Below, in pieces: positions 8,907-16,845 of a stretch of 20,565 bases of DNA (position 1 is its first letter; each line of letters starts with the position of its first letter). Made by a program: the position numbers and the translations under genes. A model generated the notes under the pieces. It was not told where the DNA came from. It ran no database searches and was given only the letters and a program-made list of their open reading frames with translations. The DNA comes from Bacteriovoracaceae bacterium UBA4097 (lineage in GTDB: Bacteria; Bdellovibrionota; Bacteriovoracia; Bacteriovoracales; Bacteriovoracaceae), in NCBI GenBank assembly GCA_002381765.1, contig DFXX01000077.1, positions 8,030 to 28,594 of the forward strand. The letters run 5' to 3'.

Positions 8907-9914
8907 TTAGAATGCAAGAATCAGGATGGCGATAGCCGAAATAATCGCACCAACCTGAGTTGCTCTTTCAAAGATTTTATCCATGGCAGTGCGCTTCTCA
9001 CCATTGAGCATAATCACATCATTTGGCTTAATGACTGGAATAGTTGATGGGTCCGTAAGATCAAATTGGATCTTCTTAAGACCAGAGACTGTGTTACGGA
9101 AAATATAGGCTTCCTTGTAACCCACATTTGGTATGACCCCACCGCTCTTGCCTAGATAATAGAAGAGATTTGCACGCTCATGGTAGAGGGCCTTTCCTGG
9201 ATTTTGAACACCACCGATGACTGAAACCGTTGGAACATTATCCTCTAAACCTTCATCATTAAGAAGGTTAACAAACAGGGTATCTCTACCTGTCCAGGTA
9301 AAGGCAGAACTAAAAACACTATTCTCGAAATATTGGTTAAGACTGATCGAATAAGATTTATCCATTTGCTTCAAGGAGACAATAAAGAAGTCTTCCTGGA
9401 GATTACCTTTAATACCACCGGCCTTATCGATAACCTTGTCGATTGATTCATTTCTTTCGACTAGGTAGTGGCCAGAATTTTTAACAAGTCCGCGTACTTC
9501 TACATAATATTCTTTTCGAAGAAGTCTGAAAGATATGTCTTGAACTCCCTTCTGAAAAAAGTTTTTAAAGGCATTAAGGACTTTGGCTTTTAGATCGGTA
9601 AAGGTCATCCCTTCAGTGTCGATTACGATCCCATAAGGAAGTCTCAGGATACCATCGGTTGTCACGCGATATCGCCCTTGCAACTTCTCATCCGAAGGAT
9701 GATGAAGCGAGAATAAGAATCCAGGAGCGACAAGCTCCTTAGTATGCTCAAATTGAGGTATGTCTTTAATATGGAGAAGATTAAGCTGGGATCCCTCATC
9801 AAGCATTCGATCTGTATTGTCATTGATTCGCTCATAGCTAAAGTCATTTTTAGGCTTACTCGCACAGCTGACAGTAAAGAACGCCAGAAGAAGTACGTAA
9901 GAAATGGTCCGCAT
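8907..9914 (-). CDS. Wza-like polysaccharide export lipoprotein (Poly_export/SLBB)
   Basis: 335 residues from the ATG. The signal peptide MRTISYVLLLAFFTVS ends at lipobox Cys17, so the mature protein should be an outer-membrane lipoprotein (Ala at +2). The Poly_export domain is at about 60-135 (pattern RVTTDGILRLPYG). A first SLBB-like domain starts near 138 (VEVRGLVKNSGHYLV) and a second near 230 (VSVIGGVQNPGKALY). A hydrophobic C-terminal helix at about 318-335 fits the membrane-spanning helix of Wza. E. coli Wza is somewhat longer (379 aa). It should form the exit channel for the polymer made by the genes to the right. It is the first gene of the minus-strand operon that continues into the phosphopantetheinyl transferase and the NRPS-PKS. 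An in-frame TTG at 9944 would add ten charged residues before the signal peptide and was rejected. Confidence 0.9.
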   Translation of the reverse strand: MRTISYVLLLAFFTVSCASKPKNDFSYERINDNTDRMLDEGSQLNLLHIKDIPQFEHTKELVAPGFLFSLHHPSDEKLQGRYRVTTDGILRLPYGIVIDTEGMTFTDLKAKVLNAFKNFFQKGVQDISFRLLRKEYYVEVRGLVKNSGHYLVERNESIDKVIDKAGGIKGNLQEDFFIVSLKQMDKSYSISLNQYFENSVFSSAFTWTGRDTLFVNLLNDEGLEDNVPTVSVIGGVQNPGKALYHERANLFYYLGKSGGVIPNVGYKEAYIFRNTVSGLKKIQFDLTDPSTIPVIKPNDVIMLNGEKRTAMDKIFERATQVGAIISAIAILILAF

Positions 9915-10066
9915 GAGAATTCCCTTATATAAATTTCTCCTCAAATCTCAGAGAATCGGAAAAGATTCAAATGAAATTATTAAGATATATCAAAATTACA
10001 GATCAAGTATGAATAAGGACCAATCTGAAGGTATAGTTGCTATGAATTCCCTAAAGGCTTATTAAA
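9915..10066. promoter_or_regulatory. Divergent intergenic region between the Wza-like and GT4 operons
   Basis: 152 bp between two operons that read away from each other, so promoters for both are expected. On the plus strand TATAGT at 10032-10037 could be a -10 box but has no good -35. On the minus strand TTGATC (10006-10001) could be a -35, with an AT-rich stretch about 17-19 nt further on (AATAAT is the best hexamer). The exact boxes are weak; the location is inferred from gene layout. Confidence 0.35.
9921..9926 (-). promoter_or_regulatory. Ribosome binding site fixing the Wza-like start
   Basis: The minus strand reads AAGGGA, then 6 nt, then the ATG at 9914. This places the start directly at the signal peptide and argues against the TTG 30 nt upstream. 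Confidence 0.6.
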
Positions 10067-11176
10067 ATGAAGATTCTTCACATTGTGCAGTTCCTAGGAG
10101 TTGGTGGACTCGAAAGAGTTCTCTATTTACTTATGAGAGAACAGATGAAGGCCGGTCACCATGTGGAAATGGTCGTGTACGATTACGAACAGGCCTGGGT
10201 AGAATCCTTTAGATCAGCAGGAATCAAGATCAATACAGATTACAAGAAACAAGAAGGATACGATTACAAATTACTAAATTTCCTAGGAAAGCTAGTAACT
10301 CCTTTCGATGTTGTTCACACTCATGATTTAAATCCTTCCATGTATACCGCGCCTTTGAAGCTAATCGCTAAACTTAAAGGAAAAACTTTTCCTAAACTCA
10401 TCCATACAACACATGGGATGGATCACCTGCACGTGAGACCAATCACTAAAGTATATGAAAAACTTTGTTCTTCTATGCTGGATGGCCTAATTGCAGTAAG
10501 CCCAGCAATTTGCTCATACTACAGGCAAGAACTTCTCGTCCCTTTTGAAAAAGTCTATCACATCGATAATGGAACCTTTGTTCCTGAGACTCATTCAGAA
10601 GAAAAAGCATTCTTCAAAAAGAAGCTCGTGGAGAAATTTGGTATCGATGAAAAGCTCAAAACCTGGGTTGCTGTAGCACGGATAGTACCTCTTAAAAATC
10701 AATTACTCCTCATAGAAGCCGCCAAAAGAAGAAAGGATATAAATCTTTTAATAGTGGGTCCGGAGGGCGATAAGACCTATGGAAATAAGCTCCTTGAGAG
10801 CAAACCCTTAAATGTTTATTTTACAGGTTCTCAAAGTAATATCGATGAAATTCTCATTGGGTCAGATTTCTTTGTATCGGCTTCCTTGCATGAAGGCATA
10901 CCTATATCGGTATTAGAAGCGGGTGCTCAAAGTATGCCCTGTCTTCTCTCAGACATAGCAGGCCATCTCGCACTCCAGACAAAAACTCCGAAGAGGGTTG
11001 CTGCCTACTTCCAATCAAATAATCTCGAAGATCTTTTAACCAAAATGAGAAAATTGGAAAGTGATTCCGACTTTGCAGAAAAGCTCGCTAAAAATTTAAA
11101 TCATTGTGTTCGACAGAATTATTCTTCTGAAGCCATGTGCAAAAAGTATCTCGCCGCTTACATAGGTCAAAGATGA
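10067..11176 (+). CDS. Glycosyltransferase family 4 (GT-B fold)
   Basis: 369 residues, a normal length for GT4. The N-terminus MKILHIVQFLGVGGLERV has the Gly-Gly-x-Glu loop (13-16) of the first Rossmann domain. Middle motifs are HTHD (84-87) and HTTHG (113-117). The nucleotide-sugar half shows VARIVPLKN (203-211, with Arg205 and Lys210) and the E-x7-E pair Glu276/Glu284 in HEGIPISVLEAG. It should transfer a sugar from an activated donor to a lipid-linked acceptor at the inner membrane. Donor and linkage cannot be read. It leads a three-gene operon; its TGA overlaps the ATG of the flippase (ATGA). TAAAGG lies 9 nt before the start. Confidence 0.92.
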   Translation: MKILHIVQFLGVGGLERVLYLLMREQMKAGHHVEMVVYDYEQAWVESFRSAGIKINTDYKKQEGYDYKLLNFLGKLVTPFDVVHTHDLNPSMYTAPLKLIAKLKGKTFPKLIHTTHGMDHLHVRPITKVYEKLCSSMLDGLIAVSPAICSYYRQELLVPFEKVYHIDNGTFVPETHSEEKAFFKKKLVEKFGIDEKLKTWVAVARIVPLKNQLLLIEAAKRRKDINLLIVGPEGDKTYGNKLLESKPLNVYFTGSQSNIDEILIGSDFFVSASLHEGIPISVLEAGAQSMPCLLSDIAGHLALQTKTPKRVAAYFQSNNLEDLLTKMRKLESDSDFAEKLAKNLNHCVRQNYSSEAMCKKYLAAYIGQR

Positions 11177-12597
11177 TAAAAAAATTATCCCAGGGACATT
11201 GGCCCATATTTCTTCTCAGTAGCTTTAGCTCAGTAGGAAACCTGTTTCTCCCCATCATTTTGGTAAGAATCCTGAGTCCAGAAGATATCGGAATTTATAA
11301 AATATTCTTCCTCCATCTTACAACACTTCCTTTTATTTCTATGGCGGGAGGCCCCATTCATTCCGTCTTCTACTGGATAGGGAAAAATCCAGAGGAAAGA
11401 AGCAAATATCTTAATGCAACCTGGACCCTTACATTCTTTTTATCTCTACTGATCATTATTATTGGTCTCCCAATGAGAGGAGCTATTTCCGAACAGCTTG
11501 ATATCCCCCTTCAGTATGTCACCATACTTCTGGTTTCGGGCTTTCTTTGGACTCCTGGTGGGCATTATAGTGAAACCACCATTGCGAGCGGAAAATCGGG
11601 CAGAGGATCATTATTTGATACCTTCTTTGAGGTCACAAAAGTTCTAGGAATTCTCTCTCTGGCTTATCACTTCAAAGATCTGAGTTATGTATTTCTCTAC
11701 TTTATGTCATTACTCGCAATGAAACTTCTTGTCAGTTATTTTAGAAATGCGACTGAGAACAAAGTAAAGTTTGAATATAGCCCGGAAGCCCTAAAAAAGG
11801 TCGTCACCTACGCCCTCCCTCTCTCAATAACGGGATGTCTTGGCTTTTTTATCGATAAGGTGGATCTTCTTATACTTTCTAGCCTCTTAGACTCAAGCTC
11901 ATTTGCCTTCTATTCAATGGGATGCCTTGTGGTCCCCCCCCTCTACCTCTTAGAAATGTCGGTACAAAAAGTACTTATACCCGGGCTTTCAAAAAATTTT
12001 ATTCTCAAAGACTGGGCATCCGCCTCACAGATCTTCAGAAAGTCATTAAGTGATATTAGCTTTCTCATGATTCCAGCCGTCTTTGGTCTCTTTACATTTG
12101 CTAAGCCCATAGTAACCCTTCTCTATACGGACGCCTATTTAGATTCGGTTACCTATTTAAAAATATTCTCTTTAAGCTATCTTCTTCTCATAATCCCCCA
12201 TGATTCTGTCGCCCGAGCAACAGGTCATACAAAATGGATCCTTAAAGTCTATCTTCTGATTACTCCCCTTTCATTTGTCGTGGCCTATTTTTCAGCAAAA
12301 TATTATGGAGCTATCGGAATCCTTATCGTAACCTTGTTACTTAAATCGATTCCCAAGATTCTAGGTTTGATGCTTTCAAAGAAACTAATGAATTGGAAAT
12401 GGAGTGAGATGTTTCCCTTCAAACATCTGTCATACTATCTTGGTCTATCGGCAATACTTTCAGGGACAAGCCAATTCTTTAGATCATACTTTGAAAGCGA
12501 TATGATATGGTTTTTTGTATGCGGCTCGACTTTTGGAGTCCTCTACCTTGGGATCTCTCACTGGCAACTAAAGAGAAATAAGTATGCAAACCATTAA
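11173..12597 (+). CDS. Wzx-like polysaccharide flippase (MOP superfamily)
   Basis: 474 residues, hydrophobic along nearly its whole length with about a dozen predicted membrane spans; the first begins around WPIFLLSSFSSVGNLFLPIILVRI (summarised from the start of the protein). The pattern RILSPEDIGIYKIFFL near the N-terminus is typical of Wzx/RfbX-type exporters. It should flip undecaprenol-linked repeat units across the inner membrane. The start is the ATG that overlaps the previous TGA, with TAGGTC 4 nt upstream; an in-frame ATG at 11137 lies inside the glycosyltransferase gene and would add a basic, poorly placed N-terminus. The 3' end overlaps the next gene by 14 bp, so the three genes are probably co-translated. 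Confidence 0.87.
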   Translation: MIKKLSQGHWPIFLLSSFSSVGNLFLPIILVRILSPEDIGIYKIFFLHLTTLPFISMAGGPIHSVFYWIGKNPEERSKYLNATWTLTFFLSLLIIIIGLPMRGAISEQLDIPLQYVTILLVSGFLWTPGGHYSETTIASGKSGRGSLFDTFFEVTKVLGILSLAYHFKDLSYVFLYFMSLLAMKLLVSYFRNATENKVKFEYSPEALKKVVTYALPLSITGCLGFFIDKVDLLILSSLLDSSSFAFYSMGCLVVPPLYLLEMSVQKVLIPGLSKNFILKDWASASQIFRKSLSDISFLMIPAVFGLFTFAKPIVTLLYTDAYLDSVTYLKIFSLSYLLLIIPHDSVARATGHTKWILKVYLLITPLSFVVAYFSAKYYGAIGILIVTLLLKSIPKILGLMLSKKLMNWKWSEMFPFKHLSYYLGLSAILSGTSQFFRSYFESDMIWFFVCGSTFGVLYLGISHWQLKRNKYANH

Positions 12598-13681
12598 ACC
12601 TGCCATTCATATATTCACTCCAGGCCCAATAGGCGGTGCAGAGAGAATTATAATTGCTGGTCTTATAGAACTTAACCGGCAAGGTCTCTCCTCTGAACTT
12701 TTAATCATTAAAGAGGAAAGAGTCCCCCAAGTAACAGAAGCTTTTATAGATCTCGTAAAAAAAACAAACATAAAGTATTCCGTCATTTCAAGCCGAAAAA
12801 TTTTCGACCCTGCTCTCTTAAAAGAACTAAAGGGAAAGCTTCGAACTCTAAAACCTCTCATTATTCATACTCATGGCTTTAAAGCTACGTTTTATGCTAG
12901 CTTAGTAAAACCAGCTTCCAGCAAGTTTGTAGTTACTCATCATGGAACGACAGCTCACACCCTCAAAGTGCGAATGTACGAAAAGCTTGAAAGAGTTGTT
13001 ATGAAGAGGGCCGATGCCGTCATCGCAGTATCGAAGAAAATGAAATCTGATCTTATCCAACATGAAGTCCCTTCTTCCTCAATCGAAGTCATCGAGAACT
13101 TTCTCGCTCTAACACCCACACTAAGACATAAGACAAATGTCATACCTCATTTTATCTTTGTGGGTAGATTATCTCCTGAGAAAGGTTGTAAATTTCTTAT
13201 TGAAGGAGTTTCACTACTCCCTAAGGATCTTGACATTAGAATTACGGTTGTCGGAGATGGCATTGAATCTCAACTATTAAAAAGTATGGTGAGAGAAAAG
13301 AATCTTCAGGAGAAAGTTAAGTTTCTTGGTTTTCAAGCAAATATTATCCCAATACTTGAACAGGCAGATGCCTTTATCATGCCCTCTATGATGGAAGGTC
13401 AGCCGCTCGCCTTAATAGAAGCCTGTTGCATGGGGATACCGGCCTTAGTCTCAGATGTCGGAGGTTTACCTGAACTCATCGAGAATCAGAGAAATGGATT
13501 ATTATTCCCACCAGGGGAACCTGAATCCATTAAAAATTCGATTTTAGAATTTCTTATGAATCAAAATGACTATATTTTAGAAGCAGAGAATAGAAGAAAT
13601 TATTTCATTCAGAGGTTCTCCCCTGCTAAATGGGGAGAATCCATCATCTCATTGTATCAAAGACTGGTTAACCAATCGTAG
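12584..13681 (+). CDS. Glycosyltransferase family 4 (GT-B fold)
   Basis: 365 residues. Family features: GPIGGAERI (14-22) in the N-terminal domain, HTHGFKA (95-101), HHGTT (119-123), and in the donor-binding half VGRLSPEKG (193-201, Arg195 and Lys200), VVGDGIE (222-228) and the E-x7-E pair Glu271/Glu279 in MEGQPLALIEA. DVGGLPELI (291-299) follows. This is a classical retaining GT4 acting at the inner face of the membrane; its sugar is unknown. It differs clearly in sequence from the GT4 at the head of the operon, so it is not a recent duplicate. Its last 25 bp overlap the end of the convergent glycosyltransferase on the minus strand. Confidence 0.92.
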   Translation: MQTIKPAIHIFTPGPIGGAERIIIAGLIELNRQGLSSELLIIKEERVPQVTEAFIDLVKKTNIKYSVISSRKIFDPALLKELKGKLRTLKPLIIHTHGFKATFYASLVKPASSKFVVTHHGTTAHTLKVRMYEKLERVVMKRADAVIAVSKKMKSDLIQHEVPSSSIEVIENFLALTPTLRHKTNVIPHFIFVGRLSPEKGCKFLIEGVSLLPKDLDIRITVVGDGIESQLLKSMVREKNLQEKVKFLGFQANIIPILEQADAFIMPSMMEGQPLALIEACCMGIPALVSDVGGLPELIENQRNGLLFPPGEPESIKNSILEFLMNQNDYILEAENRRNYFIQRFSPAKWGESIISLYQRLVNQS

Positions 13682-14868
13682 AATCTTTTTCCAATGTTTC
13701 TTTCCCCAAATTGACTCGCCATATACTCTCTGGAAAGAGCTAATTGATTTAAAGCAGCTGAATCAAGGCTAATCTCAGTAAGTGTTTTGATCCAGCCAGT
13801 TCTAGATTCGGCCAGGATATAGTCTTCATCTCTGAGATTTGCTCCCTGAACTCCCATTTTAGTACTTATCAATTTACGATTCATAGAGAATGCTTCAATA
13901 ACTTTAATCCGTGTCCCTGATCCGTAGGTGATTGGAACAATTGTGAATTGGCAATCTTGATAGGCATCTTGGATATCATCCACAAATCCAACAATCTCAA
14001 TCCCAGGGAGGTGAGTGTATTGATTTAACCATGATTTATTGCCTGAACCAACGATCTTCAATTTTACCTGAGGTCGCTGTTTAATTACCGTTGGCCACAC
14101 TTCTTTAAGAATCCATTCAAGTCCGTCTCTATTCGGTGGCCAGTCTAAGCGGCCAATAAAAAGAAATTTAGTGGTATCTTGAATCTCTTGTTTGAGAGGA
14201 TTATCAAAATTTAAACCAAGAGGAATGAGCATCTTTTGTTTTGAAGGATTTATTTCTCCGATAACATCAGCATCCTCTTGAGCTATAGGAGCAATACCGT
14301 CAGACATATCGATAATGGTTCTTTCAAATTTTTCGACCAGCAAGGCCTGAAGATAAAGCACGACCTTAAGAAGCGGATTCGCTTTCTCTTTGTAAGCCTT
14401 TTTCCATAGATCAGCCTCGATGTTATGGGCCCGGTAGATAATCTTTGACTCTTGTGGTTTAATGAATCTCCAGCCAGCAAAGAATATGATTCCTAAATGC
14501 AGACCATCTAGAACGATACAGTCATATTTTTGTGTTTCGATTATTTTAAAAGTCTCTCTCTTGAGAGATTCGTCATAAAAAGAAGAAAAGGTTAAGGGGA
14601 TATGGGGACTCAGAAGTAAGCTTTTAAAGTAATAAAGAGTCTTCTCATACTTACCGGAAGGTATTTTTCGAGGTAGTACAAAAACTTCTCCCACTCCCCA
14701 AGATTTTTTCATTTCAAATGTATTGGCCTTCTCATCTTGCTGACAAAGACATAAAATATCTATTTGTGCCCCCGCATAAATAGTATTTCTGACAAGACTA
14801 TCAGTAGCAACCCTTGCTCCATCGATTGCTGGCAAGGTCCATTTGGGGATCATCCACAAAATTTTCAC
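13657..14868 (-). CDS. Glycosyltransferase, GT4-like with GSGTR motif
   Basis: 403 residues from a GTG start; MKILWMIP is a typical first strand of a GT-B enzyme, so GTG is preferred over the ATG at codon 6. Motifs: RAHNIEADLW (146-155), FIGRLDWPPNRDG (237-249), IVGSG (272-276) and YGSGTRIKVIEAF (315-327). Only the second Glu (325) of the usual E-x7-E pair is present; Ser317 sits at the first position, as is seen in related GSGTR-type enzymes. It should add a sugar to the repeat unit or its precursor. It is the last gene of the minus-strand cluster, starting 3 bp after the methyltransferase stop, and its end overlaps the convergent GT4 by 25 bp. Confidence 0.88.
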   Translation of the reverse strand: MKILWMIPKWTLPAIDGARVATDSLVRNTIYAGAQIDILCLCQQDEKANTFEMKKSWGVGEVFVLPRKIPSGKYEKTLYYFKSLLLSPHIPLTFSSFYDESLKRETFKIIETQKYDCIVLDGLHLGIIFFAGWRFIKPQESKIIYRAHNIEADLWKKAYKEKANPLLKVVLYLQALLVEKFERTIIDMSDGIAPIAQEDADVIGEINPSKQKMLIPLGLNFDNPLKQEIQDTTKFLFIGRLDWPPNRDGLEWILKEVWPTVIKQRPQVKLKIVGSGNKSWLNQYTHLPGIEIVGFVDDIQDAYQDCQFTIVPITYGSGTRIKVIEAFSMNRKLISTKMGVQGANLRDEDYILAESRTGWIKTLTEISLDSAALNQLALSREYMASQFGERNIGKRFYDWLTSL

Positions 14869-14871
14869 AGG

Positions 14872-15687
14872 TTACTTTTCTTTCTTTAGGATAAATATGA
14901 CTACGCCACCGAGGTATTTTAGGAAAGGTACATTATTCATCAATGTATAATCCAATCTTTCCAGGAAGGAGGGTTCTGGATCACTGCCCTCACGAAAGAA
15001 CTTATCGAATCTAGCAAGGATAGAATAACGTTTGATTTCCATTGAAGGGAAGATAGATTTCACTATTCTGATATCTTCTGAATTAAGCTTTCTTTCATCA
15101 TCTGTAATATGAAGTTCAAAGGATTTGGTCTTTGGTGCAAAGAACTTCACAATTGCCGTATTTCGAATGGCATCTAAAACTGGTACTTCTACAGGTTCTC
15201 TAAAAATGGCAATTCCGCCAGGCTTTAAAACTCTTCTACATTCAGTAACCGATTTCTTTATGTCGACATGGTGAAGGATATCAACCCCTACAATCATATC
15301 AAAACTACTATCTTGATAAGGGAGAATTTCGGCCGGGGATACTTGAAAGTTCCCCTTATCAGCACAATCATATTTCTCAAACAGTTTACGGGAGACGGCA
15401 ACATTAGATTCACTGATATCGAAGCCCTCAACCTGATAACCGATTTTAGTAAATCTTAGGGCATTTTCTCCAGGTCCAGAACCAAAATCAAGAAGAGTAG
15501 AGCCTTCTTGATAGTGTCCTGAAGCAAAGTGATAAACGGCCCAATAGGAGTTCCAAGGCCGCTTTTCAGTGGAACTCACCGGTGAGAAATCAATATTTCT
15601 GTTGAGATCAAAACTGCTGGCATATTGATCGTAGTACTCTTTTTCTCTTTTTTGTCTTTCGGTCAGCTCAGCAGCTTCGGGCTTCAT
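14872..15687 (-). CDS. Class I SAM-dependent methyltransferase
   Basis: 271 residues. SAM-binding motif I is LLDFGSGPG (65-73), the acidic end of strand beta-2 is Asp90 in VEGFDIS, motif IV is FDMIVGVDILHHV (129-141), and RVLKPGG (152-158) is the usual following motif. This is a Methyltransf_11/25-type fold. Its position among glycosyltransferases suggests O-methylation of a sugar or of the repeat unit, but the substrate is not readable, and the small molecule from the NRPS-PKS cannot be excluded. AGGAAG lies just before the ATG. It starts 12 bp after the GT2 stop and sits 3 bp before the next glycosyltransferase start. Confidence 0.9.
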   Translation of the reverse strand: MKPEAAELTERQKREKEYYDQYASSFDLNRNIDFSPVSSTEKRPWNSYWAVYHFASGHYQEGSTLLDFGSGPGENALRFTKIGYQVEGFDISESNVAVSRKLFEKYDCADKGNFQVSPAEILPYQDSSFDMIVGVDILHHVDIKKSVTECRRVLKPGGIAIFREPVEVPVLDAIRNTAIVKFFAPKTKSFELHITDDERKLNSEDIRIVKSIFPSMEIKRYSILARFDKFFREGSDPEPSFLERLDYTLMNNVPFLKYLGGVVIFILKKEK

Positions 15688-15699
15688 ATACTTCCTAAA

Positions 15700-16845
15700 T
15701 TATCTTTGAGTTTCCCATGTAGCATCAAGATTACTTGTCATGGTTTTAACCATGGCAACGAGTGAAGCAGCATTCAATACTATAAAGTATAAAGGAATAG
15801 CGGCTATTTTCATATGAATTCCGAGTTTCTCAAGACCAAAAGATATGGCCGCCACTAGATAGAACAAAACCTGCAAAAGAAAGAGTACATTGGCGAAAAG
15901 ATTCTCCGGCTCCTTGATCACCACCAGAGCACTAATAAAGAAGAGAGAGATGCCGAAAACTGGGATCATCCATCTTAAGATTTTATGGCTGAGTAGCTGA
16001 AAAAAGGGAACAGGGTAAGCAATTGGATTTAATATTGCGCGAGCGTAAAGCATTCCCGACATGCCTCCTCTGATTACACGAACACGCATGCTCCACTCAT
16101 TGCTGGCCTTTTTGGTGGTGTCTTCATAGCAAAGAGCTTCTTCTTCATAGACTACACGAAAGCCCTTAATCACTAGCATTAAGGGGCCCGTGAAATCTTC
16201 AATGATATTTTTTGGAAGTGGAGTATAGAGATCTTTCCTGAAAGCAGTAAGACATCCCACTGAACCAGTAAGTGTTCCCATAGAAGTCTGCGCCTTCTTG
16301 ATAATGGTTTCGTACTTCCAGTAAAGCTTCTGGCCAATCCCCATATGGGTGTTTTCACTATCCTGATAAATCAAGTGGCCAGTAACCATTCCCACTGTTG
16401 GGTCAGCAAAATTCCGGACAATCTTTCTAATGACATCTTCTTTGTATGTAGTCGTTGCATCGGAAAAGATAATAATCTTTCCTTCTATCGAGGCCATGGC
16501 AATATTTCTAGCTTCAGTTTTTCCTACTCTACCCTCTACTCTTATAAGCTCTACACCTTGATCAGCATAAGACTGAACGATCTCGTCTGTGCCATCGGTA
16601 GAGCCATCACTAACGACAATAATTCTTAGTTTATTTTTAGGATAATCAAGGCGTAATGTGCCCTCAATTTTACGAGCAATATCTTTAGCCTCATTATAAG
16701 CCGCGATCATCATGGTAACATGAGGTTCAATATCTTTTTTGATAACTTTTCTTCTTAGAACCTTTCCTAGAAGAATGACAGTTATGAAATAACCAAAGTA
16801 CGTATACAAGATCAACAGAACCAAATTAACTAATAATGTGCTCAC
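15700..16845 (-). CDS. Membrane glycosyltransferase family 2
   Basis: 381 residues. An N-terminal membrane segment (about 4-27) precedes a GT-A domain with AAYNEAKD (48-55), VSDGSTDGT (78-86, Asp80), FSDATT (127-132, the D-x-D-like site with Asp129) and EDFTGP (216-221, candidate catalytic Asp217). Three or four membrane spans fill the C-terminus (about 290-365). This is the layout of cellulose-synthase/N-acetylglucosaminyltransferase-like enzymes. The usual Q-x-x-R-W motif of processive members is not intact; the matching region reads RVRVIRGG (254-261), so processivity is uncertain. The GTG start overlaps the stop of the upstream polymerase gene by 4 bp (GTGA). Confidence 0.9.
   Translation of the reverse strand: MSTLLVNLVLLILYTYFGYFITVILLGKVLRRKVIKKDIEPHVTMMIAAYNEAKDIARKIEGTLRLDYPKNKLRIIVVSDGSTDGTDEIVQSYADQGVELIRVEGRVGKTEARNIAMASIEGKIIIFSDATTTYKEDVIRKIVRNFADPTVGMVTGHLIYQDSENTHMGIGQKLYWKYETIIKKAQTSMGTLTGSVGCLTAFRKDLYTPLPKNIIEDFTGPLMLVIKGFRVVYEEEALCYEDTTKKASNEWSMRVRVIRGGMSGMLYARAILNPIAYPVPFFQLLSHKILRWMIPVFGISLFFISALVVIKEPENLFANVLFLLQVLFYLVAAISFGLEKLGIHMKIAAIPLYFIVLNAASLVAMVKTMTSNLDATWETQR

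Noticed and set aside
9915..9944. TTG start of the Wza-like protein at 9944
   Set aside because: It would put ten residues before a complete lipoprotein signal peptide; the ATG at 9914 has a strong ribosome site.
9917..10052. 9-bp direct repeat GAATTCCCT at 9917-9925 and 10044-10052
   Set aside because: Short, contains an EcoRI-like palindrome, and one copy overlaps a ribosome site; likely chance.
11137..11172. ATG at 11137 as start of the flippase
   Set aside because: It lies inside the glycosyltransferase gene; the ATG at 11173 forms an ATGA overlap with a ribosome site.
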